NCBI RefSeq assembly: GCF_039527675.1
Contig: NZ_BAAAKI010000003.1
Coordinates: 124,001 to 188,000 of the forward strand
DNA: 64,000 nucleotides
Reading direction: 5' to 3'
Source: Luteococcus sanguinis
GTDB taxonomy: Bacteria; Actinomycetota; Actinomycetes; Propionibacteriales; Propionibacteriaceae
Numbering within the stretch: the first letter of the stretch is position 1; each line of letters opens with the position of its first letter. Positions 26,381-35,541 of the stretch are shown here, one piece after another. Position numbers and translations under genes: made by a program. The notes below the pieces were generated by a model. It saw only the letters and a list, made by a program, of their open reading frames with translations. It had not been told where the DNA came from and ran no database searches.

Positions 26381-28516
26381 GTGACCCTCGCGATCGCGCT
26401 GCAGAACGACTCGACCTCGCTGGTGCTGTTCAGCGACGGCTGGCTGCCCGAGGTGGTGCACTGGGGTGCGCCGCTCGGTGAACTTGATGCCGACGCCGTC
26501 GCCACCCTGCGCGCCGTCGCGCAGCCCCCGGTCGCTGGCAACGGCATCCCCGAGGAGCACGGCCACCGGCTGTCGATCCTGCCCGAACAGTGGGCTTCAT
26601 GGACCGGCCACCCCGGCATCAGCGGTTCGCGTCAGGGCTCGGGCTGGGCGCCGCGCTTCCAGCTGCACCGCACCACGCTCGACGGACAGATCGTCAACGG
26701 CTTCGCAACCGCCGAGCAGGGCACCGTCGTCTTCGAGGCGAAAGACCCTGACGCCGGTCTCGCACTCGGGCTGACCATCGAGCTGACCCCGGAAGGGCTG
26801 GTGCGGGTGCGTACCGAGCTGACCAACACCGGCGCGGACGGCTACCAGCTCAACCAGTTGGTCGTCTGCCTGCCCGTCCCCTCCCGCGCCACCGAGGTGC
26901 TCGACTTCGCCGGGCGCTGGGGCAAGGAGCGCTACCCGCAACGCTCCACCCTGGGCATCGGCACCCACTGGCGGGAGGGACGCCATGGCCGCACCGGCGC
27001 CGACTCGGCGTTCGTACTGCATCTGGGCACGCCCGGCTTCGGCTTCCAGGGCGGCGAGGTGTGGAGCGTCCACACCGCGTGGAGCGGAAACCATGTCCAC
27101 TACGCGGAGAAGATCCTCACCGGCGACCAGGTCGTCGGCGGGGGAGAGCTGCCGCTGCCCGGCGAGGTCGTGCTCGACAAGGGGGCCAGCTACACAAGCC
27201 CCTGGGTGGTCTTCAATCACGGCGCCGGCCTCGATCAGATCGCGCGCAACCACCACGCCTTCCTGCGCCGCACTCATCCGCTGCAGGGGGAGCGTCCCGT
27301 CACGCTGAATGTCTGGGAGGCTGTCTATTTCGACCACGACGCCGACCGCCTCAAGGACCTGGCGCACCGCTCCGCGGAGGTAGGCATCGAGCGCTATGTG
27401 TTGGACGACGGCTGGTTCGGCGCCCGCCGCGATGACCACGCCGGGCTGGGCGACTGGGTGGTGTCGAACGACATCTGGCCCGACGGACTGCACCCGCTGG
27501 TCGATGAGGTCACCGGTCTGGGCATGCAGTTCGGTCTGTGGTTCGAGCCCGAGATGGTCAACCCCGACTCCGACCTGGCCCGCTCGCACCCCGAATGGGT
27601 GATGCAGGTCCCCGGCCGGATGCCGCTCGAGTCGCGCCACCAGTGGCTGCTGAACATCGGCATCCCCGGTGCTTACGAACACGTCAAATCGCAGATCAAC
27701 GCGTTGCTGGACGAGTACGCGATCAGCTACATCAAGTGGGACCACAACCGCGACGTCGTCGATGGCGGTACCACCCCGGACGGACGTCCCGGCGTCCACG
27801 AGCAGACGCTGGCCTTCTACCGGATGGTCGACGAGCTCAAGGCCGCCCACCCCGGCCTGGAGATCGAGAGCTGCAGCTCCGGCGGCGCCCGCATCGACCT
27901 GGGCGTGATGGAGCACTGCGACAGGGTCTGGGTGAGCGACAACATCGACCCCACCGACCGCCAGCAGATGATGCGCTGGACCGCGCAGCTGCTGCCGCCC
28001 GAGCTGCTGGGCTCGCACATCGCGTCCGGTGCCTCGCACACCACCGGTCGCATGCACGACATCGGCTACCGCGCCGCGACCGCCGTCTTCGGCCACCTCG
28101 GCGTCGAGTGGGACCTGGCGAAGGCGACGGACGACGAGATCGCCCAGCTCAGCGCCTGGATCGCCTGGTACAAGGAGCACCGCACCACGCTGCTCGGTGG
28201 GCAGATCGTCCGCGTCGACCTGCCCCAGCCGGGCAGCTTCCTGCACGGCGTCGTCACCCCGCGCCAGGCGGTCTTCGCCTACACCGAGCTGGAACTGGCC
28301 CCCGTCTGGAGCCCCGGCATGGTGCCCCTGCCCGGTCTGGTCGCCGACGCGACCTACCGCGTCACCCACCTCGACCTGACGGCCCACGGCATGACGCTGC
28401 CCGAGCCGGTCGAACTGACCGGATGCCAGCTGGCACAACGCGGAATCCGCGCCCCACGGGTCAATCCGGAACGCACCCGGATCCTGGTCGTGGACCGCGT
28501 CCGCAGCGGACAGTGA
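26381..28516 (+). CDS. Alpha-galactosidase (GH36)
   Basis: This 711-residue enzyme releases terminal alpha-galactose from oligosaccharides such as melibiose or raffinose. The GH36 barrel shows VLDDGWFGARRDDHAGLGDW, LWFEPEMVNPDSDL, the nucleophile Asp of YIKWDHNRD (about residue 454) and the acid/base Asp of WVSDNIDPTD (about residue 520), with ESCSSGGARIDLGV between them. No signal peptide is present, so it is cytoplasmic. GTG 26381 is chosen because GGAGG lies 5 nt upstream; an ATG at 26369 would overlap that site. The stop overlaps the ROK gene start. Confidence 0.94.
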   Translation: MTLAIALQNDSTSLVLFSDGWLPEVVHWGAPLGELDADAVATLRAVAQPPVAGNGIPEEHGHRLSILPEQWASWTGHPGISGSRQGSGWAPRFQLHRTTLDGQIVNGFATAEQGTVVFEAKDPDAGLALGLTIELTPEGLVRVRTELTNTGADGYQLNQLVVCLPVPSRATEVLDFAGRWGKERYPQRSTLGIGTHWREGRHGRTGADSAFVLHLGTPGFGFQGGEVWSVHTAWSGNHVHYAEKILTGDQVVGGGELPLPGEVVLDKGASYTSPWVVFNHGAGLDQIARNHHAFLRRTHPLQGERPVTLNVWEAVYFDHDADRLKDLAHRSAEVGIERYVLDDGWFGARRDDHAGLGDWVVSNDIWPDGLHPLVDEVTGLGMQFGLWFEPEMVNPDSDLARSHPEWVMQVPGRMPLESRHQWLLNIGIPGAYEHVKSQINALLDEYAISYIKWDHNRDVVDGGTTPDGRPGVHEQTLAFYRMVDELKAAHPGLEIESCSSGGARIDLGVMEHCDRVWVSDNIDPTDRQQMMRWTAQLLPPELLGSHIASGASHTTGRMHDIGYRAATAVFGHLGVEWDLAKATDDEIAQLSAWIAWYKEHRTTLLGGQIVRVDLPQPGSFLHGVVTPRQAVFAYTELELAPVWSPGMVPLPGLVADATYRVTHLDLTAHGMTLPEPVELTGCQLAQRGIRAPRVNPERTRILVVDRVRSGQ

Positions 28517-29619
28517 GCACAGTGCCGTCCGCTTGGCGGCACCTCGACGCAACCACCCGCCAGGTCTTGCTCGAGGTATTGCTCCACGGCCCCGTGGCGC
28601 GGGCCGACCTGGCCCGCGCCCTTGACCTGTCGGCGCCGACGGTGACTCGGGCGGCGAGGTCCTTGCTGGAGCAGGGATTGATCATCGAGGGTGAGCCGGT
28701 GGCGCAGTTGACGACCGGGCGTCCGTCGTTGCCGCTAGCGGTGGACGCCGCTGCCGCCAGTTTCGTAGGGGGCAAGATCACCACCCAGGCCTTGCACCTG
28801 GTGCTGGTTGACCTGCACGGGCAGGTGCTGCGCACCCACACCGCCGAGGGTGTGACTGGGAGCAGGGACGAAACGATCGCTGCGCTGGGTGCCTGGATTC
28901 ACGAGCTGGCCCGCGAGGACATCCGTCCGCTCGCCGTGGGGCTCAGCCTCGCCGCGACGGTCGACGCCGAGGGCATCACCACCCGCTCGGCGTACCTCGA
29001 CTGGGAGGCCGGACCTTTGGGTGAGGTCGCCGCCCAGGCGCTGGGGATCCCTTGCGTGGTGGACAATGACGTGAACGCCTTCACCGTCGCCGAGCACTGG
29101 TTCGGCCATGGCCGCGGGGTTGGGGAGTTCGCCGTGGTCACCGTCGGGGTGGGAACCGGACTGGGTCTGGTCACCAACGACGAGCTGGTGCGTGGGCACA
29201 GCGGAGCGGCCGGGCAGATCGGGAAACTGCGGACGTTGTCCGGTGACCTGTTGACCGAGCAGGTCGAGTCGAAGCCACTGGCGCGAGCAGCGGGGGAGCT
29301 GTTGGGACGCACGATCGCGCGCGATGAACTCCCCGCGTTGCGGCATGAGCCAGCCTGTCAGGGCCTGTGGGCCACCATGGCCACGGCCGTGGGAGAGTTG
29401 GTGGCGACCACGTCGATGGTCGTCGCGCCGAAACGGGTGCTGGTTTCCGGGGAGAACGCCGACCCGCTGCACGACCACCTAGAAGCGTTGTGGCAGGGCT
29501 TCGATTCCCTCGCGGGAGCCGGGACGGTGCGTCCGGAACTGGCCGTGCAGGCCCTGGACTTCACCGAGTGGGCCCGCGGTGCGGCCGCCGTCGCGATCCG
29601 GCAGACTCTGCTCGGCTGA
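28513..29619 (+). CDS. ROK family transcriptional regulator
   Basis: This 368-residue protein has an N-terminal helix-turn-helix (RADLARALDLSAPTVTRAARSLLEQGLI) and a ROK sugar-kinase-like domain with VDNDVNAFTVAEHWFGHG and VTVGVGTGLGLV. The usual ROK zinc cluster CxCGxxGC is missing: the corresponding segment reads GHSGAAGQIGKLR with no cysteines, so sugar binding may be altered or the regulator simplified. GTG 28513 overlaps the alpha-galactosidase stop. It is probably the local repressor of this galactose operon, but the inducer is not known. Confidence 0.87.
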   Translation: MSTVPSAWRHLDATTRQVLLEVLLHGPVARADLARALDLSAPTVTRAARSLLEQGLIIEGEPVAQLTTGRPSLPLAVDAAAASFVGGKITTQALHLVLVDLHGQVLRTHTAEGVTGSRDETIAALGAWIHELAREDIRPLAVGLSLAATVDAEGITTRSAYLDWEAGPLGEVAAQALGIPCVVDNDVNAFTVAEHWFGHGRGVGEFAVVTVGVGTGLGLVTNDELVRGHSGAAGQIGKLRTLSGDLLTEQVESKPLARAAGELLGRTIARDELPALRHEPACQGLWATMATAVGELVATTSMVVAPKRVLVSGENADPLHDHLEALWQGFDSLAGAGTVRPELAVQALDFTEWARGAAAVAIRQTLLG

Positions 29620-29687
29620 GCGAGACACCGGCACCCACCAACCGCGACAATTCAGGGGACAGGGCAGACTGCCCTCAGGAGGACATG

Positions 29688-30893
29688 ATGACCACACTGC
29701 ACACTGCCTGGGACGACGCCGAGGGTGCGCGCCGCGCGACGGAGTTGTTCACCACGAGTTTCGAGGCCGAACCTCACGGCGTCTGGGCGTCTCCCGGGCG
29801 GGTGAACCTGATCGGTGAGCACGTCGACTACAACGGCGGGTTCTGCCTGCCGATCGCGTTGCCGCACGCCACCTACGTCGCGGCCGCGAAACGCGACGAC
29901 GGCCTGTTGCGCCTGGTGACCGAACTCGGGGACGTGCAGCGTTGGGAGGGGACGCTCGACGAGGTGGGTCCCGGCGCGGTCAGCGACTGGGTGGCCTACT
30001 CGGCCGGTCCGCTGTGGGCGCTGCGGGAGACCGGTGCGGAACTGCCCGGCTACGACCTGGCCATCGTGTCATGCGTCCCTGCCGGCGCCGGGCTGTCGTC
30101 GTCCGCTGCGGTGGAGTCGGCGGTGCTGCTGGCCGCCGCGGAACTGGCCGGATTGCCGACCGAGGGGGACGCGCGTCGCGCGGAGCTGGCGGCGCTGGGC
30201 GTCCGGGCCGAGAACGAGGTGGCCGGGGCACGCACCGGAGGCATGGACCAGGCCGCGTCGCTGCGGTCGAAGGCCGACCACGGCCTGCTGCTGGACTGCG
30301 AGCAGGACTCGGTCGAGCAGGTGCTGTTGAACCTGCAGTCGCAGGGTCTGGAACTGCTGGTCGTGAACAGCAATGCGCCGCACATGCTGGCCGACGGCCA
30401 GTACGCGTCGCGTCGCGCGGACTGTGAGCGGGCCACCGAGGTGTTGGGCCTGCGCTCGCTGCGCGAGCCGGTCGACGGCCCGCGCGCTGGGCTCGGGGAG
30501 CTGCTGGCCAAGCTGGACGAGGATGTGTTGGTTCGCCGCGTCCGCCATGTCGTCACCGAGAGCTGGCGGGTGCTGGACTTCGTCGAGGCGCTGGCCGCCG
30601 AGCGGGCTGGGGAGGCGGGCGAGCTGATGGTCGCCTCTCATGACTCGCTGCGTGACGACTACGAGGTGACCGTCCCGGAACTGGACTCGATCGTGGTGGC
30701 GGCGATGTCCGCTGGCGCGCTCGGGGCCCGGATGACCGGCGGCGGTTTTGGTGGCAGCTGTGTCGTCCTGGTGTCGGTCGACGACGTCCACCAGGTCGCC
30801 GGGGCCATCGACGCTGCGGCCGTCGAGGCGGGCTTCGCGCGTCCCGACTTCCACCTCGCCACGGCCGCCGACGGCGGACGCCGGATCAACTGA
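29688..30893 (+). CDS. galK: Galactokinase
   Basis: This 401-residue GHMP kinase phosphorylates alpha-galactose to galactose 1-phosphate. It has the galactokinase signature GRVNLIGEHVDYNGGF, the ATP-binding PAGAGLSSSAAVESA and the C-terminal MTGGGFGGSCV motif. ATG 29688 is chosen over 29685 because AGGAGG at 29677-29682 is then 5 nt away. It follows the ROK gene by 68 bp in the same direction. Confidence 0.95.
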   Translation: MTTLHTAWDDAEGARRATELFTTSFEAEPHGVWASPGRVNLIGEHVDYNGGFCLPIALPHATYVAAAKRDDGLLRLVTELGDVQRWEGTLDEVGPGAVSDWVAYSAGPLWALRETGAELPGYDLAIVSCVPAGAGLSSSAAVESAVLLAAAELAGLPTEGDARRAELAALGVRAENEVAGARTGGMDQAASLRSKADHGLLLDCEQDSVEQVLLNLQSQGLELLVVNSNAPHMLADGQYASRRADCERATEVLGLRSLREPVDGPRAGLGELLAKLDEDVLVRRVRHVVTESWRVLDFVEALAAERAGEAGELMVASHDSLRDDYEVTVPELDSIVVAAMSAGALGARMTGGGFGGSCVVLVSVDDVHQVAGAIDAAAVEAGFARPDFHLATAADGGRRIN

Positions 30894-30940
30894 CCTCTCC
30901 CCAACCCCGACCACCCACACCCCGATCTGAGGAGCCTGCG

Positions 30941-32311
30941 ATGAGCGACGAAGGACTGGCACTGGCCACGAAGGCCATGAATGCGGCAGGGCAGGACGAC
31001 GCGATGGTCGCCGACTTCGCGTCCCGCTATCGCCTGCTGGAGCAGGGCGGCTCGGGGATGATCCCCGAAGCCACGATTGCACCGCTGTTGGAGGTCGACC
31101 AGCTCGACCAGGTGCAGGTCGACCCGGAGCAGGCCCGCGATGCGCTGGCGCACACGGTAGTCCTGCGGCTGAACGGTGGGCTGGGAACGTCGATGGGGCT
31201 CGACCGGGCCAAGAGCCTGCTCGAGGTGCGCGACGGCCTGAGCTTCCTCGACATCACGGTCCGGCAGGTGCTGGCCGCCCGCAAGCGCTACGGCGTCCGG
31301 CTGCCGTTGGTCTTCATGGACTCCTTCCGGACGCAGGCCGACACGGCCGAGGCGCTCGCGAAGTACCCCGAATTGGCCGTCGACGGGTTGCCGATCAGCC
31401 TCCTGCAGGGCCAGGTTCCCAAACTGCGCGCCGACGACCTGACGCCGGTGTCGTGGCCAGAGGACCCATCGCTGGAGTGGTGCCCACCGGGGCACGGGGA
31501 CGTGTATCGCGCGCTGTACAGCTCCGGTCTGTTGGACCAGTTGGTCGAGGCCGGCTTCAGGTACCTCTCGCTGAGCAATGGCGACAACCTGGGCGCGGCA
31601 CCGGACGAACGGGTGGCCGGGTGGTTCGCGTCCACCGGAGCGCCCTATGCCGCGGAGCTGTGCCGCCGGACTGCGAACGACCGCAAGGGCGGGCACCTCG
31701 CGATCCGGAAGGCGGACGGGCAACTGGTGCTGCGCGACACCGCGCAGACCCCGGCCGAGGAGATGGACTACTTCACCGACGAGCACCGTCACCCCTTCTT
31801 CCACACCAACAACCTCTGGGTGGATCTGCGGGCGCTGCAGTCGGTGCTGGGCGAGCGGGGCGGGGTGCTGGGGCTGCCGCTGATCCGTAACGACAAGACC
31901 GTTGATCCCTCCGATGGTGACTCGACGCCGGTGGTGCAGGTGGAGAGCGCCATGGGGGCGGCGATCGAGGTCTTCCCCGGTGCCACGGCGATCTGCGTCG
32001 GGCGCGACCGTTTCCTGCCGGTGAAGACGACCAATGAGCTGCTGCTGTTGCGCAGCGATCTCTACGAACTCGACAACGACTACCGGCTGGTGGCGCACGC
32101 TGAGACGCCCGCGGTCAAGCTCGGCAAGCAGTACAAGCTCGTGGGCGACTTCGCGCGGTTGGTCCCGCATCCGCTGGCGCTGCGTCAGGCACGCTCGCTG
32201 GCTGTTGACGGGGAGGTCGCCTTCGGACGTGACGTCCAGGTCGTCGGGGACGTTGCCATTGAGGCCTCGGAGCCGACCACGATCGCGGACGGGACGGTCC
32301 TGGAGGGCTGA
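30941..32311 (+). CDS. UTP--hexose-1-phosphate uridylyltransferase (UDPGP type)
   Basis: This 456-residue protein belongs to the eukaryote-like UDPGP family, not to bacterial GalU. It shows the nucleotide-binding LRLNGGLGTSMGLDRAKSLL, the NGDNLGA segment, FHTNNLWVDLRAL and KTTNELLLLRSDLYEL. Such enzymes make UDP-sugars from sugar 1-phosphates and UTP, and several accept galactose 1-phosphate. Placed after galK with no galT nearby, it may convert galactose 1-phosphate directly to UDP-galactose; glucose 1-phosphate as the main substrate is equally possible. It overlaps the next start by 1 bp (TGATG). Confidence 0.9.
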   Translation: MSDEGLALATKAMNAAGQDDAMVADFASRYRLLEQGGSGMIPEATIAPLLEVDQLDQVQVDPEQARDALAHTVVLRLNGGLGTSMGLDRAKSLLEVRDGLSFLDITVRQVLAARKRYGVRLPLVFMDSFRTQADTAEALAKYPELAVDGLPISLLQGQVPKLRADDLTPVSWPEDPSLEWCPPGHGDVYRALYSSGLLDQLVEAGFRYLSLSNGDNLGAAPDERVAGWFASTGAPYAAELCRRTANDRKGGHLAIRKADGQLVLRDTAQTPAEEMDYFTDEHRHPFFHTNNLWVDLRALQSVLGERGGVLGLPLIRNDKTVDPSDGDSTPVVQVESAMGAAIEVFPGATAICVGRDRFLPVKTTNELLLLRSDLYELDNDYRLVAHAETPAVKLGKQYKLVGDFARLVPHPLALRQARSLAVDGEVAFGRDVQVVGDVAIEASEPTTIADGTVLEG

Positions 32312-33189
32312 TGCGGCCCACGGTTCCCGAGCCTGATCTGGCCCCGGTCCCCGAGCCTGTCGTGGGGTTGGCAGCAGGCCGTCGCCACTCGGTCGTCATA
32401 CGCAACGACGGTACGGTCACCGCCTTCGGACACGGTGGTGCCAGCGAGTGCCGCGTGTCCGAGTGGAGTGACATCGTCGCCGTGGCTGCGGGAAACGTCC
32501 ACACCTTCTCTAACACCGGCAAGTCGCACACGGTCGGGCTGTGCCGCGACGGCACCGTCGTCGCTGCAGGGTGGAATGGGCACGGTCAGTGCGATGTCGG
32601 GGACTGGACCACGGTCCGTGCGGTGGCCGCGGGTTGGCGCTTCACTCTGGGCTTGCTTCGCGACGGAACCGTGCTCGGCGCTGGCCGTTGCGTCGAGGGC
32701 CAGCTGGCCGTCGAAGGCTGGCGCGACATCGTCGCGATCACCTGCGGTGACTGGCACAGCGTCGGTGTCACGTCCGCCGGGCGCGTGGTCGGCGCTGGGG
32801 TCGGACGAGCGGGACAGCTCGACGTCAGCGACTGGCGTGAGGTCGTCCAGACGTCCGCGGGATACCTGCACACCCTGGGTCTCACGCATGAGGGACGCGT
32901 CCTGGCTGCAGGCGACCGGGGTAGTGGTGCCTGTGAGGTTGGCGCATGGCAGGATGTCGCTCACGTGTCGGCCGGCAGCCACCACAGCATCGGGCTTCAT
33001 CGATCGGGACGGGTGATCGCGGCAGGCTCGAACAGCCACGGCCAGTGCGACACCGAGGGTTGGAGAGACGTGGTCGCGGTCGCAGCGGGGTCCTTGCACA
33101 CGCTGGGATTACGCGCGGACGGAACCGTTCTGGCGACCGGGTGCAACGACTATCAGCAGTGTGATGCGCCTTGCTTGGCTGCTGGATGA
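32311..33189 (+). CDS. RCC1-repeat (beta-propeller) protein
   Basis: This 292-residue protein consists of about seven RCC1-like repeats, each containing a VAAG-H-(S/T)-GL-x-DG-x-V-x-AxG-x-GQCDV-x-W-type pattern of ~40 residues. The repeats predict a seven-bladed beta-propeller. There is no signal peptide, membrane segment or enzymatic motif. It shares one base with the upstream uridylyltransferase stop, so it is probably co-translated in the galactose operon. The function is unknown; it could be a binding protein. Its N-terminal Pro/Glu stretch (PEPDLAPVPEPVV) is encoded by dispersed-repeat sequence. Confidence 0.85.
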   Translation: MRPTVPEPDLAPVPEPVVGLAAGRRHSVVIRNDGTVTAFGHGGASECRVSEWSDIVAVAAGNVHTFSNTGKSHTVGLCRDGTVVAAGWNGHGQCDVGDWTTVRAVAAGWRFTLGLLRDGTVLGAGRCVEGQLAVEGWRDIVAITCGDWHSVGVTSAGRVVGAGVGRAGQLDVSDWREVVQTSAGYLHTLGLTHEGRVLAAGDRGSGACEVGAWQDVAHVSAGSHHSIGLHRSGRVIAAGSNSHGQCDTEGWRDVVAVAAGSLHTLGLRADGTVLATGCNDYQQCDAPCLAAG

Positions 33190-33216
33190 GTCTCTCGAAC
33201 ATAAATCGCCGAACCC

Positions 33217-33245
33217 CTTGTGCGCGCCGTATCGGGATGTAGAAT
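33217..33245 (+). promoter_or_regulatory. Leaderless promoter of the DUF222/HNH gene
   Basis: TAGAAT at 33240-33245 ends 7 nt before the ATG at 33252, with CTTGTG at 33217-33222 as a weak -35 (17 bp spacer). No Shine-Dalgarno is present. Confidence 0.65.
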
Positions 33246-33251
33246 TAGGAC

Positions 33252-34715
33252 ATGAGTTCGATGATGACTCCTCCGGCAGGTCACGCGGTGACGCTTCCCG
33301 GGTCGGCCTTCCCGGCGACGCGGCGTGAGTTCCTGGCCGAGTTGCGGGCGTCGGACAAGGCCTTTCGGGCGATCCAGGCGCGGCGGTTCGAGTTGTTGGC
33401 GCAGGTGGACGTGTTGTGGTCGGCGGCCAGCGGTGAGGGTCCGGTGGTGCCGGGTCTGGAGCAGCTGGTTCCGGCGGGTTCGGACGGGACACCGTTGGTT
33501 GCGGAGTTCGCGTCGTTGGAGTTGGCGGCGGCGATGCACCTGCGGCCCGAGGCTGTCGACGTGGAGTTGTCGTTGGCGACTGATTGTCTGCACCGGTTGC
33601 CGTATGCGTGGGCTGCGGTGATGGCCGGTGACCTGCCGGTGTGGTTGGCGAAGAAGCTCGCGAGCATGAGTGGTGATCTCGGCTTCGATGGAGCGCGTGC
33701 GTTCGATGCGGACCTGCGGGACGTCTATGGGCGGATGCCGGCGTCCCGGTTGGAGGCGATGGCGAAGGGGCTGGTGTTGGAGCACCTGCCCGCGGATCAG
33801 GCTGATGAGCGTCGCGCGGCGGAGCGGGAGCGTCGGCACGTGGATTTCCGGGACGACGACTCCGAGGGGTTGCTCGGCAGGGTGGACGCTGTCTTGGACA
33901 AGCTCGACCAGCGTGATCTTGAAGCGCAGGTGTCGCGGTTGGCGTTGATCCTGCGCCGGGCGGGGGTGCAGGACACCGAGGACGGGATCCGCGCCCGCGC
34001 GCTGGGCATGTTGGCGAATCCGGCGCTGGCGCTGCAGATGCTCCAGGCCTCGCTGCTTGACGAATGCACGTTCCCCGGGCTTGTCGAGGGTCCAGCGTGC
34101 GAACTCAAGGGCCGCCTGGGTCACACCTGCGGAACCATCACCGTCGACCCCCACAAGCTGCTCCCCACGGCGAAGGTCGTGGTCCACCTCACCGACTCCA
34201 CCGTCAAGACCGGCCAGGGCATCGCTCGCATCGAGGGCATCGGCCCCGCGTTGAGTGGCTGGTTGAAGGACCTCCTGGGTGACCGGAGGATCACCGTCCG
34301 ACCCGTCCTCGACACTGCCGCTCTGTGCCCGGTGGACTCCTACGAGGTCCCTGATCGGATGCGCGAGACCGTGGAGCATCGGAATCCCTTCGAGGTGTTC
34401 CCGTGGTCGTCCAAGCGGGCCATCCGCTGCGACCTGGACCACACCGTCCCCTTCGACCATGACGGGACACCCGGCCAGACTCGGCCCGACAACCTCGGAC
34501 CCCTCGGCCGACGTGTTCACCGGGCGAAGACCCACGGCAGGTGGCGCGTCGAGCAAGTCGCGCCGGGCTGTTACCTGTGGCGATCCCCGGAGGGATTCGT
34601 CTACTTGGTCACCCCGTCCCTCAGTCTGGAACTCCACGACCCCACCAAGGGCGGGCCGCCGCAAGCGCCCCCGGTGATGCGGCTGAAGTGGGCCGACGTC
34701 ACCAGCACCGCCTGA
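33252..34715 (+). CDS. DUF222 / HNH endonuclease domain protein
   Basis: This 487-residue protein has a long helical DUF222 (13E12-like) region and a C-terminal HNH domain: RCDLDHTVPFDHDG, TRPDNLGPLGRRVHRAKTH. The family occurs in many copies in actinobacterial genomes and is thought to be linked to mobile DNA, though its role is not established. The HNH motif (DH...N...H) looks complete. It is flanked on the right by a long decayed gap. Confidence 0.92.
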   Translation: MSSMMTPPAGHAVTLPGSAFPATRREFLAELRASDKAFRAIQARRFELLAQVDVLWSAASGEGPVVPGLEQLVPAGSDGTPLVAEFASLELAAAMHLRPEAVDVELSLATDCLHRLPYAWAAVMAGDLPVWLAKKLASMSGDLGFDGARAFDADLRDVYGRMPASRLEAMAKGLVLEHLPADQADERRAAERERRHVDFRDDDSEGLLGRVDAVLDKLDQRDLEAQVSRLALILRRAGVQDTEDGIRARALGMLANPALALQMLQASLLDECTFPGLVEGPACELKGRLGHTCGTITVDPHKLLPTAKVVVHLTDSTVKTGQGIARIEGIGPALSGWLKDLLGDRRITVRPVLDTAALCPVDSYEVPDRMRETVEHRNPFEVFPWSSKRAIRCDLDHTVPFDHDGTPGQTRPDNLGPLGRRVHRAKTHGRWRVEQVAPGCYLWRSPEGFVYLVTPSLSLELHDPTKGGPPQAPPVMRLKWADVTSTA

Positions 34716-35072
34716 CGACTCACATCTCACGACCTACACCTGCCGACATAGGAAGTCCACACGGCCAGCACACCGCCGACGAGGCGACGCCCCTCCACGG
34801 GAGTCGCCCCTTTGGCATGCCCTGGAACTACTTGGCCCGGAGAGCTGCGAGCCGATTCACGTGTTGGCTTCCCAGCAAGGTCACTGGATTGCGCCGATCA
34901 TTGCCGAGCGCTTGATGGAGAACCACTGCTGCACTTGGACCACCAGCTGTGCATCCTCATCCCACTGTCCACTCCTGGGGGTGACGACCTCGGTTCTTCC
35001 GCAGTACGGCCGAGCATCCTCTGGCCACGGCTGGAGCGTGGACTTTCGGGCGATGGTATTTCGAAGGTGTCT

Positions 35073-35333
35073 AGCTGGAGGTCGCCCGCGTCCGCGAGCA
35101 GCTCGATGCCGGGCTGCTGGAGAACCAGGGCCGCGAAACCTGGCGCCATCGCCGCACCGTCGGCTGGCGTGGACACGACGTCCCGGTCGTCCCGGTGGAA
35201 GTGCAATGCGCCACCATCATTGAGCGCGGACAACGCGACCGCATGCAGGCGATCGCCGCAGGCACTGGAGTGGGACGCAGAACTGGCGCGGCAAGCCCTC
35301 ATCGACCGAGGCCTGTGCGGGCGTGGTCATTGA
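35073..35333 (+). pseudogene. Unidentified gene fragment with frameshift
   Basis: Codon composition and residue pattern (EQLDAGLLENQGRETWRHR, then VPVVPVEVQCATIIERGQ) suggest a real coding remnant, broken by a frameshift at about 35255 and lacking its 5' end. The family is not recognised. Confidence 0.4.
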
Positions 35334-35443
35334 ACAACGCCCCGCAGATCCGTGGTCCCTTTCGGGAACGAGAAGAACCCCAACACGAGACCCTTGGGGC
35401 GGCGCAAGAGGGTGGCGCAAGAGGGGTGGGCTTACCAACTGGA

Positions 35444-35523
35444 AAGGCCGAGATCTGCGCCGAACTTTCCCCGACGGGCCCTGTGGGCGCGTATCGGAGA
35501 AGTTGGGCGCAGATCTCGGCCTT
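35444..35523. repeat. Long inverted repeat near the carboxylase 3' end
   Basis: AAGGCCGAGATCTGCGCC (35444-35461) is exactly reversed and complemented at 35506-35523. AACTT and ACCAA extend the match on either side with small gaps. The arms enclose ~44 bases. Lying 19 bp past the carboxylase stop, it may be a terminator, or a small non-autonomous repeat. Confidence 0.8.
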
Positions 35524-35541
35524 CTTGGTGGGAATCGTGCC

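Larger units (their letters stand above)
34716..35541. other. Decayed intergenic region, 826 bp
   Basis: No intact gene is visible. A GGCGAC...GTCGCC hairpin at 34783-34808, followed by CCCTTT, could terminate the HNH gene. The interval 35073-35333 reads as protein-like in two frames: one contains LENQGRETWRHRRTVGWRG and VPVEVQCATIIERGQRDR, and the other ends ALEWDAELARQALIDRGL before a TGA. I do not recognise the parent gene. A long inverted repeat lies at 35444-35523. Confidence 0.6.

Noticed and set aside
27538..28512. Extension of the ROK gene upstream through the alpha-galactosidase
   Set aside because: The frame is open only as an out-of-frame shadow; ROK similarity begins at GTG 28513.
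26597..28552. Minus-strand 651-residue frame over the alpha-galactosidase
   Set aside because: Antisense shadow of a GH36 gene with all catalytic motifs.
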